From positions 1 to 5,686 of the forward strand of contig CAKSPN010000121.1 of the NCBI GenBank assembly GCA_934481375.1: 5,686 nt of DNA, written 5' to 3'. This DNA is from an uncultured Clostridia bacterium (GTDB taxonomy: Bacteria > Bacillota > Clostridia > UBA1381). Numbering within the stretch: the first letter of the stretch is position 1; the number at the start of each line of letters is the position of its first letter. Positions 1-5,686 of the stretch are shown here, piece after piece. A program made the position numbers and the translations under genes. The notes below the pieces were generated by a model. That model saw only the letters and a list, made by a program, of their open reading frames with translations. It ran no database searches and had not been told where the DNA came from.

Positions 1-1699
1 CCACAGCCGCTTCGGCACGTGTGAGAGATGCCTTCGGGTTGAATTTTCCGTCAGCGCCCTCAATAATGCCCATTTTCGATGCGAATGCAACTGCTGTTTT
101 TGCATAATCGGAGATTTCGCTATCGTCCGTAAATACGCCTGCATTTTCCTCCGAATCCGCATTATAGCCCATAAGTCTTGCTATGATAACCGCCATATCC
201 TCACGGGTTATGTTTTGACCTGCTCCGAACTGTCCGTTCTCCATACCCGAAACAATACTGTTCTTAAATGCGCTCGCAACGTAGCGGTAATACCATGCAT
301 TCTTATTAACGTCCGTAAAGTCAGCCTCTGCCGACTCGTCATATTTACCCGCTGCGAGAACTATCATCTTAACAAATTCCTCACGGCTGACCGATGACGA
401 CGGTTCAAATTTGTTATCGCCTCTGCCGTTTATAATGTTTCTTTCGGCAAGATTGTTAATGGCTTTTTCCGCCCAATCGAAACCGTCAAGGTCGTTAAAG
501 TATTTGTCCTCCTGGGTGTTGTCGTTTACTCTGCCCGCCGGAACGCTGTTACCCATATTTCCGCCGGTGCTTCCTCCGCCTCCGCCGCCGGGAGTGTTAC
601 TTCCGGGAGTCGGTTTTTTTCTCGACTCGGTTACCGCAGTATTAAATCCTCTCACAACCGCCGGATAATCCGCATAATTCTGATTTACCATTCTTCCGTA
701 AATTTCCGATTTGCTGTCCGTTGATAAAATAGTGCCGAGGTTTATGCCGATAACCGCATAGTTTGCCTCAATACTCTGTCTGATATTATCCCAGCCGAGA
801 ACTCCGTTGATTGAGCGCAGAACGGTAAACTTTTTAAAGCCGTCCGCAAAATCCTGTGCCGATGCAAACGTTTTGCCGATCGCATACGCTCTTACTTCCT
901 TTTTCAGGCTGTCGCCGATAATCGTTGTATATGTCATATACTCCGACGTTCCCTCAAGCTTAAGCTCTGTGGCATACGTCGAAATTATCTCGGCAATCTC
1001 CGTATCCGCCGTTGCTTTGTTTACAAGCGTTGTAACGGCGGCGTCCGTGAACTGCGCCTTAAGCTCCGTAAAGTCGGTTTCCGAAATCTGCGGCATTGCC
1101 GTGAAAAGTCTTATAAATTCCGTGTTCTTTTCTGCGTCCGTTTTGATTTTCTGCTCATACACGGTGTTGCCTATGTAAAGCTTTTCGTAATAGTTCTCTA
1201 TAAGCGTCTGCATGAGCGCCGTATCGCCCGCCGTCTTTGCGCCGTTAATCTTCTTTATTATCTGGCTTACATACGCCGAGCCTGTGAACTGAAAATCAAC
1301 CGACTTATACACGGCAAAGCCGTCAAGCGTTAAATACGCCTTATACGTTCTCGGATAATAGGTGTCAATATCAACCGCCGCATCTGACGGGGTATTGTCC
1401 TTTATAGGAAAGCTTGTGCTGAAGCTTCCCTCTGCGTCCGCCGTTATCTCGCCGACCGCCGCAACGGTTTCGCTGAAATTCTCCGCCGTTACATCAGCCT
1501 GAGTTTTACCCGGATACACAATCATATACGACAGCTTACATTCCCTCGCCGGCGTTATGCTTCCGCTGACCGTTACCGTATCGGACTGCGCCGTTACGCT
1601 GAGGTCGTTCACCTCAGCGTCAATCGGCGCCGCAAATACCGAAGAAACACATACAAAAGCTGTCATAAGCGCTGTTAGCAAAAATATTATCTTCTTCAT
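1..1699 (-). CDS. Secreted SLH-domain wall-anchored protein of unknown function, 3' end outside window
   Basis: The frame is open from the ATG at 1699 to the left edge, giving 566 complete codons. Residues 1 to 23 or 24 form a signal peptide: MKK, a hydrophobic core and a likely cut after VFA. Residues about 25 to 138 are Ig-like and beta-rich. About 141 to 352 is predicted mainly helical, with many Ala, Glu and Lys, and matches no enzyme I recognise. Residues 363 to about 390 are a Pro/Gly linker with a run of six Gly. Three SLH domains follow from about 400, 461 and 523, with TRAE-type motifs SREE at 438, TRED at 498 and TRAE at 560. The third is cut by the window edge. SLH triplets bind pyruvylated secondary wall polymers, so the protein should sit on the cell wall with its N-terminal part exposed. 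It follows the glycan-active gene at 55 bases, which suggests a shared operon and a companion role. Confidence 0.92.
   Translation of the reverse strand, partial: MKKIIFLLTALMTAFVCVSSVFAAPIDAEVNDLSVTAQSDTVTVSGSITPARECKLSYMIVYPGKTQADVTAENFSETVAAVGEITADAEGSFSTSFPIKDNTPSDAAVDIDTYYPRTYKAYLTLDGFAVYKSVDFQFTGSAYVSQIIKKINGAKTAGDTALMQTLIENYYEKLYIGNTVYEQKIKTDAEKNTEFIRLFTAMPQISETDFTELKAQFTDAAVTTLVNKATADTEIAEIISTYATELKLEGTSEYMTYTTIIGDSLKKEVRAYAIGKTFASAQDFADGFKKFTVLRSINGVLGWDNIRQSIEANYAVIGINLGTILSTDSKSEIYGRMVNQNYADYPAVVRGFNTAVTESRKKPTPGSNTPGGGGGGSTGGNMGNSVPAGRVNDNTQEDKYFNDLDGFDWAEKAINNLAERNIINGRGDNKFEPSSSVSREEFVKMIVLAAGKYDESAEADFTDVNKNAWYYRYVASAFKNSIVSGMENGQFGAGQNITREDMAVIIARLMGYNADSEENAGVFTDDSEISDYAKTAVAFASKMGIIEGADGKFNPKASLTRAEAAV
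1628..1699 (-). other. Signal peptide of the SLH protein
   Basis: Two Lys after the initiator Met lead into IIFLLTALMTAFVCVSSVFA, a hydrophobic core ending in V-F-A, a good signal peptidase I site. Cleavage after Ala-23 or Ala-24 is likely. Cys-17 lies inside the core but lacks the small residues of a lipobox before it (Ala-Phe-Val), so a lipoprotein is unlikely. Confidence 0.85.
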
Positions 1700-1705
1700 C
1701 CCAAT

Positions 1706-1709
1706 CTCC
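1706..1709 (-). promoter_or_regulatory. Ribosome binding site that sets the SLH-protein start
   Basis: GGAG on the coding strand lies six bases before the ATG at 1699. A second in-frame ATG lies four codons upstream, at 1711. It overlaps this site and has no good Shine-Dalgarno of its own, so 1699 is preferred. The resulting N-terminus, MKK followed by a hydrophobic stretch, is a textbook signal peptide and supports the choice. Confidence 0.75.
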
Positions 1710-1714
1710 ATTCT

Positions 1715-1730
1715 GTTGCCGAGAAGCAAC
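1715..1730 (-). other. Short intergenic hairpin
   Basis: On the coding strand GTTGC and GCAAC pair perfectly around a six-base loop (TTCTCG). The stem is only five base pairs and is not followed by a run of T, so it is not a standard intrinsic terminator. It ends a few bases before the ribosome binding site of the SLH gene, where it could modulate translation or mRNA processing. It could also be chance. Confidence 0.35.
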
Positions 1731-1754
1731 TCTTAGGTTAATACTCTCCTCTGC

Positions 1755-4700
1755 TTAATTTGCAGTTGTTACTAATGTGATATAATCTATTTCCACCGAG
1801 CCTTTTCCGTCTGTCGGCATAAAGCAAATTCCGTTAATCTTTCCGGTAAATCCGTTTATATCAGATGTTTTAATAATATACATTCTGCTTTCGGCGTCAT
1901 TTGGCACTGCTTCAAATTCCACTGACGGCGCTTTGTCATATTGGGCATTGCCGTCTGTGAGGAACTGCAATTTTGCTTTTGTTCCGCCGGTCGCATTTCT
2001 GTATTTTATTTCAATCTCGGCTATCTTTGACGTGTCTATGTCAAGGTCCTTGATTGTATACATTTTGGGTGACGGGCCGAGTATTCTTGCCGAGAGAATA
2101 CCGTTTTCAATCCGGAGGTCGCCGAGCTGTTTGCTCAATACCCAGCCGTCCTTTGTCGAATTTGCGTCAAAGCTCCAGGTTATCTCGTCCTCCGTTACCG
2201 TCATTGACGATGCGTCGGCTACAACTTTCCAGTCGCCCTCAAAACGTATGTAATCTATTGCAAAGTCACCCGAATCGGAATTTGAACCGGGGTCAAGTCT
2301 GATATTGGTAATATCACCGCTCCATGCCGAGCATTTTGACGGGTCAATATCAACCGTTCTAAGTTTGCCGTCATTCTTGATTTTTCCCGACATGGATTTT
2401 GCTTCGTTCCATGTCTTGTCACCGCTTGTGAGGAAGTATATTTTTACACCCTCCGCATTGGTGTTGTTCTGCATACAAATCTGAATGTTTTTAACGTCAG
2501 CCGCCTTAAAGTTATAATTCGACTTTACAAGTATCGGCATCTTAGCCGCTATTTTACCTGTGAGCATTCCGTTTGCGGTGCTTAGCTGTCCGACATTCTG
2601 CATCGAACCCCAGCCCTCCGTATTGCCGTCCAGGTCAAATTCCGACGAAACGATAATATCACGTGTTTTCTCCGCTCCCGTCGAAAGCTCGTTTACAACT
2701 ATTTCTCTCGTTTCCTCATTGTAGGAAAGTTCTTTTGCAAACAGCAGTTTAAACAGCTTGTCGGTAACATAGCTTGTTCCGTCCTGCTCGATTACAACGG
2801 GATTTGCTCTCAAACGTCCGCCGTTTACGTTACCCTCCTTTGTGGAGTGGTCAATCTGCGCATACTTATCGCCGTAAAGAATTGTTGTGCGGTTGTTGAG
2901 CCTGTCATAGTCAATCTTTCCGCCGAGTTTAGCCGATAAAACGTTTAACGGATAATACCATTTGTCATCATGCTTAATCGGTGCTGTGGTAAGAGTTTCA
3001 AGCTCATCGTCACTGTTTGCGATGTATGACGGAGCGTGGTCGTAGTCGTATTTTTCCTCCTCGCTTGTGTCATAATCCTTATGATACAAAAACTCAACGG
3101 AGTCTATCATAAATTCCGCGTCTGCGGCGTCTTTAGGCAACTGGTTTGATACGTCAAATCGCAGCTGTTTGAAGGCGGTCTGCAAATTCGAGCCTGCAAG
3201 CGGATAAATCATATCGACAAATCCGTTGTCGCCGCTCTTGTTATACCATTCTCCCTGCAGTTTAACCGATTGCTGTTCACTGTAATATTTTCCGTTATCA
3301 CAGATATAGAACATCTGGTTCTGCGTAACCGCATTTTCTTTCTTCATATTGTATTTAATGCGTATCTTAACCTGTGCCAAGCCGTGATAGTCAATATTAA
3401 GCTGCGGTGAAAACAGCTTTGAGTCTCTGCCCGTAATCGAACCCGTCAGACAGCCGTTCTTTACCGTAAGAGCCGTTGTATCCTCACTCGTCCAACCCTC
3501 GGTGCTGTCGTCAAAGTAAAAGCCTTTTACAACCGTTGCGTCCTCTATTTCACTTGTCGGCGCATTTTTTACAATATCAACCGTCTGAAGCCGTCTGTTC
3601 GGCGGATACAGATTGTTAAATCTGTCTTTTTGCTTTGTTGTGGGAACTTGATGCGCATAATCATGGTCATGGTTCTTTGCGTCCTTATTGCAGAATGCCT
3701 CATATATTGCGTCAAAGTATCCCCAGCCTTCGCCGCCCGAAGGTGCTACCCAGTGTCCTTCGCCGTACTCGTCATATGTATCCAAGCATATGAAGTTGTG
3801 CGCTAAGCTGTTTTGTGCAAACTCGTTTCTTCTGCTTAAATAGTAATCTACTATCTTTCTGTAATCCTTTGCCTCGATAATCTGATTTCCCGGAGCCTGC
3901 CATACGCTTCCGTCAAGACCGGGGCTTAATGCAATCGTCTTATCAATAATATCCTTATACTGTATCGATTTATCTATCTGATCAATCTGACCCTCTACCG
4001 TTGAAGAACCTGCTCCGTAAGGCATTGAACAGTCTATGCCGATTTTCTTATAAAGCTTAAGCTCATCTTCACTTGCGTTGATGTTCATTGCAATAATCGG
4101 GTTTCCGACTCCCGCATCGATACAAACCTGTCTTACCTGCTTTAAGAAGTCCTGACAAAGCGGGATTTTATCCTTAAGCGGTGTTTTTTCATCTTCTGCC
4201 GTTCCCGCATAACTGAAGAAATGTGACGAGGTCCAGCAGGAAAGAACGGGTCTGCCGTCTATCTTCAAATAATCAGGGTCTTTGAAGTAATGTTCTATAA
4301 GGTACGGGAGATACTGTTCGAGGAAGTATTCCCTTGTCGGGTGATAAACCGAACCTGTTTCCAAAAGTACGCAGTACGGAAGCATACTCTTGTATTTTGC
4401 GTATTTAAGTCCCTCATCTATGAACGACCAGCCGAATGTCGGGTTTGCGTAAGGTCCCGGTGTGTCGGCGATAATCGTAACTCGCTGAAACGTAAAGCCA
4501 TGCTCCACCATCTGTTTTATCATCCAGTCATTTACTTCCGGCTCACCCTCGTCATAATAACCCAAATACGGTACACGTCTTTTATCCATATTCAAGCTGT
4601 CCCAGCCTACGTGGTATCCGTTTCGCCACATCGGGCAGAACTGCATACCTATCTGCATATTTTCGTCAGCAGGTTTTACCGGCTGCGGTTCGGGGCAATA

Positions 4701-5686
4701 ATCCGCCGGTTCGGGCGTATCGTACCAGAGTCTGAAAAAGTCAACGTATGTATCCGAACCGTTATTTACCGCTTCCATTGTATCTATCGTATCGTTAAAG
4801 AGGTCTACGTTTTCAAACTTTTTAATTCCGTTTACATAGATTGTGGCTTTTTTTGTTTCCAAATCCATATACGCTCTGATTTTGTACCAAACCGTCTTGA
4901 AATAGTCGCTGTAAAGCTCGTTTTCCGTGCCGTTTGTACTGTACCAGAACTTGTTATCATGAATTGTAAATCTTATTGTTTCTCTGCCGTTTCCTTTAAG
5001 TGATAATTCAAAGCCGTTATTCTTTTCGGGCTGATAGAAATGATATTCAAATACCATCTGTTTGCCCTGAACCTTATCAACATACTTTGTTATCTTCGCA
5101 CCATTGTGCATATTCAGATTGGCATCGTCCCACGGTGTACTTGTACCCATGTACATAATTTCCGACTTGCCGTTGGAATTGTAATCTGACGGTACGTTAA
5201 GCTTGCTGTTCAAGAACTGCTCGTGCATCAGATAGCCTCTGTATATCTTAGCGCCTCGCATCCAAAGCTTTCCGACGTTTTTATCGCCTGTATTGATATT
5301 GAAGTTATCAACATATTCCACGTTGTTGCAGAACGGAACATTTTCGATAACAAGCTGTCCGTCACGGTAAATCTGTTCAATCATTTTTGTGTCCATATTG
5401 AACACAGTGCGTATTCCGTTGTTATATTTAAGCTCGTCGGTACCCCAGCCGTTTTCATTTTTATCGTCGGGTCTTATATCGTATGCGCCGACTTTCAGCT
5501 CACTGCCGTCCGCCTGTACAAGATAAAGATTTCCGTCCGAATGGGTTATGTACTTAATTGCCGCCGTTCCGCCCATGCCGAGCGTAAACGTTATTCCGTC
5601 CTGTGCTTTTTCAAGCGGAACGTATATGAAATCGAGCGTTATTCTGCCGTGATTTGCATTTTCAAAGCTTCTGTTAAGTTCAACGG
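1755..5686 (-). CDS. Multidomain GH99/WbsX-like glycan-active surface protein, 5' end outside window
   Basis: The frame is open from the right edge to a TAA at 1755-1757. The ATG at 5576 is not the likely start, because 36 further sense codons precede it and encode beta-strand-rich sequence continuous with the first domain. Residues below count from that Met. About -36 to 112 and 118 to 285 are two concanavalin/laminin-G-like sandwiches. About 305 to 632 is a GH99/WbsX-like catalytic domain, with RRVPYLGYYDEGEPEV at 333-348, YLKIDGRPVL at 436-445 and DEYGEGHW at 602-609. About 684-832, 977-1115 and 1132-1270 are CBM-like sandwiches. About 858-962 resembles the copper amine oxidase N-terminal domain. 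Known GH99 enzymes are retaining endo-alpha-mannosidases, while WbsX-like relatives are poorly characterised, so the substrate is unknown. Export is inferred from architecture, since any signal peptide lies outside the window. The C-terminus (LVTTAN) has no LPXTG or SLH anchor. Confidence 0.9.
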   Translation of the reverse strand, partial: VELNRSFENANHGRITLDFIYVPLEKAQDGITFTLGMGGTAAIKYITHSDGNLYLVQADGSELKVGAYDIRPDDKNENGWGTDELKYNNGIRTVFNMDTKMIEQIYRDGQLVIENVPFCNNVEYVDNFNINTGDKNVGKLWMRGAKIYRGYLMHEQFLNSKLNVPSDYNSNGKSEIMYMGTSTPWDDANLNMHNGAKITKYVDKVQGKQMVFEYHFYQPEKNNGFELSLKGNGRETIRFTIHDNKFWYSTNGTENELYSDYFKTVWYKIRAYMDLETKKATIYVNGIKKFENVDLFNDTIDTMEAVNNGSDTYVDFFRLWYDTPEPADYCPEPQPVKPADENMQIGMQFCPMWRNGYHVGWDSLNMDKRRVPYLGYYDEGEPEVNDWMIKQMVEHGFTFQRVTIIADTPGPYANPTFGWSFIDEGLKYAKYKSMLPYCVLLETGSVYHPTREYFLEQYLPYLIEHYFKDPDYLKIDGRPVLSCWTSSHFFSYAGTAEDEKTPLKDKIPLCQDFLKQVRQVCIDAGVGNPIIAMNINASEDELKLYKKIGIDCSMPYGAGSSTVEGQIDQIDKSIQYKDIIDKTIALSPGLDGSVWQAPGNQIIEAKDYRKIVDYYLSRRNEFAQNSLAHNFICLDTYDEYGEGHWVAPSGGEGWGYFDAIYEAFCNKDAKNHDHDYAHQVPTTKQKDRFNNLYPPNRRLQTVDIVKNAPTSEIEDATVVKGFYFDDSTEGWTSEDTTALTVKNGCLTGSITGRDSKLFSPQLNIDYHGLAQVKIRIKYNMKKENAVTQNQMFYICDNGKYYSEQQSVKLQGEWYNKSGDNGFVDMIYPLAGSNLQTAFKQLRFDVSNQLPKDAADAEFMIDSVEFLYHKDYDTSEEEKYDYDHAPSYIANSDDELETLTTAPIKHDDKWYYPLNVLSAKLGGKIDYDRLNNRTTILYGDKYAQIDHSTKEGNVNGGRLRANPVVIEQDGTSYVTDKLFKLLFAKELSYNEETREIVVNELSTGAEKTRDIIVSSEFDLDGNTEGWGSMQNVGQLSTANGMLTGKIAAKMPILVKSNYNFKAADVKNIQICMQNNTNAEGVKIYFLTSGDKTWNEAKSMSGKIKNDGKLRTVDIDPSKCSAWSGDITNIRLDPGSNSDSGDFAIDYIRFEGDWKVVADASSMTVTEDEITWSFDANSTKDGWVLSKQLGDLRIENGILSARILGPSPKMYTIKDLDIDTSKIAEIEIKYRNATGGTKAKLQFLTDGNAQYDKAPSVEFEAVPNDAESRMYIIKTSDINGFTGKINGICFMPTDGKGSVEIDYITLVTTAN
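1767..3527 (-). repeat. Threefold CBM-like beta-sandwich repeat, interrupted by another domain
   Basis: Three units of about 140 residues share the same landmarks. These are an opening FDDSTEGW, FDLDGNTEGW or FDANSTKDGW, then NGCLTGSI, NGMLTGKI or NGILSARI. A mid-domain MFYICDNGKYYSEQQS, IYFLTSGDKTWNEAKS or LQFLTDGNAQYDKAPS follows. Each closes with FMIDSVEFLY, FAIDYIRFEG or VEIDYITLVT. The units cover about 3527-3081, 2648-2232 and 2183-1767. Units two and three are nearly adjacent, while the amine-oxidase-like domain lies between units one and two. The repeat is at protein level with DNA well diverged, so it is an old duplication. Carbohydrate binding is likely from context but unproven. 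Confidence 0.7.
2691..3005 (-). other. Copper amine oxidase N-terminal-like domain
   Basis: About residues 858 to 962 read as two short half-repeats: APIKHDDKWYYPLNVLSAKLGGKIDYDRLNN followed by TTILYGDKYAQID, then NPVVIEQDGTSYVTDKLFKLLFAKEL followed by SYNEETREIVV. The pattern of a short strand, a D-G/K-x-x-Y-x-P/T motif, a helix ending in L-G/K, then a strand with a charged turn and T/E-I-x-x-x is that of the domain named after copper amine oxidase N-termini. This domain is common in exported Firmicute proteins with no oxidase activity and is probably a surface or wall interaction module. No copper or topaquinone site is present. Confidence 0.75.
3681..4664 (-). other. GH99/WbsX-like catalytic domain within the large protein
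   Basis: This is the only recognisable catalytic module, about residues 305 to 632 counted from the Met at 5576. Its opening (CPMWRNGYHVGWDSLNMDKR, then a GYYDEGEPEV block and DWMIKQMVEHGF) matches the usual start of GH99-like/WbsX proteins. In that pattern a motif ending in GYYDEG precedes an alternating helix and strand pattern. Near its end, E603 and E606 (codons at 3759-3770) sit in DEYGEGH, which lines up with the NEWHEG motif of GH99 endo-mannosidases that carries the catalytic pair. This alignment is from memory of the family, not computed. Cleavage of an alpha-linked glycan is plausible. Substrate and linkage cannot be read from the sequence. Confidence 0.75.
4722..5684 (-). other. 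Two tandem concanavalin/laminin-G-like beta-sandwich domains
   Basis: The first unit runs from the window edge to about residue 112 and is cut at its N-terminus. The second is about residues 118 to 285. Both end in the same pattern: a Trp/Tyr-rich strand, a segment of the form D-x-x-T/M-K-x-x-x-x-I-Y-x-x-G (MDTKMIEQIYRDGQ in the first, DLETKKATIYVNGI in the second), an acidic loop, and a closing strand with an aromatic/Arg motif (AKIYRGY and FFRLWYD). Such modules usually bind polysaccharide or act as spacers in extracellular enzymes. Identification is from pattern only, without a profile search. Confidence 0.6.

Larger units (their letters stand above)
1700..1754 (-). other. Intergenic gap of 55 bases between the two genes
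   Basis: The gap separates the stop of the large glycan-active gene from the ATG of the SLH gene. It holds a small hairpin and the ribosome binding site, described separately. An AGGAG sequence lies just after the upstream stop, but no start codon follows it at a usable distance. No clear -35/-10 pair is visible, which favours read-through transcription from the upstream gene. An in-frame TAA lies upstream of the chosen ATG, so the SLH gene does not continue into the gap. Confidence 0.75.

Noticed and set aside
411..668. A plus-strand frame with a proline-rich stretch
   Set aside because: The proline run is the complement of the glycine-rich linker of the SLH protein.
807..1178. A 123-codon plus-strand frame with a hydrophobic, membrane-like product
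   Set aside because: It is antisense to the helical region of the SLH protein. The Ser/Val/Ala-rich hydrophobicity follows from Ala-, Glu- and Thr-rich codons on the other strand.
1649..1651. Cys-17 of the SLH protein as a lipoprotein cysteine
   Set aside because: The preceding residues Ala-Phe-Val do not form a lipobox, and a good signal peptidase I site follows at VFA.
1715..1730. Intrinsic terminator between the two genes
   Set aside because: The stem has only five pairs and no T-run follows it on the coding strand.
1933..2302. Two overlapping plus-strand frames of 106 and 82 codons
   Set aside because: Both are antisense to the second and third CBM-like units, overlap one another and show no domain features.
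4290..5003. A 237-codon plus-strand open frame opposite the large gene
   Set aside because: It lies wholly antisense to clearly domain-bearing coding sequence, its product is rich in Arg, Val, Cys and Ile without domain signs, and no ribosome site supports it. It is a shadow of the minus-strand gene.
5574..5576. ATG at 5576 as the true start of the large gene
   Set aside because: The same frame stays open for 36 codons to the window edge and encodes beta-strand-rich sequence continuous with the lectin-like domain. The residues after the ATG do not resemble a signal peptide.

Overview
The window holds two large genes on the minus strand. Both run off the window: the upstream gene has lost its 5' end at the right edge and the downstream gene its 3' end at the left edge. 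Both look like exported, cell-surface proteins of a Gram-positive Clostridia-type bacterium. The evidence is SLH wall-anchoring domains, a copper-amine-oxidase-N-like domain embedded in a carbohydrate-active protein, a Shine-Dalgarno-type ribosome site, middling base composition and many small modular beta-sandwich domains. A gut or other fibre-degrading Firmicute is a reasonable guess, but no marker here fixes the genus.

From right to left, in the direction of transcription: positions 5686 to 1755 encode a multidomain glycan-active protein of at least 1309 residues. In order it shows two concanavalin/laminin-G-like beta-sandwiches, a GH99/WbsX-like (beta/alpha)8 domain with an intact E-x-x-E pair, one CBM-like beta-sandwich, a copper-amine-oxidase-N-like domain, and two more CBM-like sandwiches. 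A 55-base gap follows, with a small hairpin and a ribosome binding site. Positions 1699 to 1 then encode a secreted protein with an N-terminal signal peptide, an Ig-like region, a helical region of about 210 residues, a Gly/Pro-rich linker, and three SLH domains, the third cut by the window edge. The second gene has no in-window stop, so a search for closed ORFs misses it.

The short gap, shared strand and lack of a convincing terminator or promoter suggest co-transcription. The likely joint role is binding and cutting a complex glycan outside the cell, with the SLH protein anchored to the wall as a companion of unknown function. Less ordinary points are the domain order of the large protein, the threefold CBM-like repeat split by the amine-oxidase-like domain, and an in-phase A-AAA-AAA heptamer placed between the exported part and the anchor of the SLH protein. 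No CRISPR array, mobile element, tRNA or rRNA was seen. There is no gene-free stretch longer than 55 bases.
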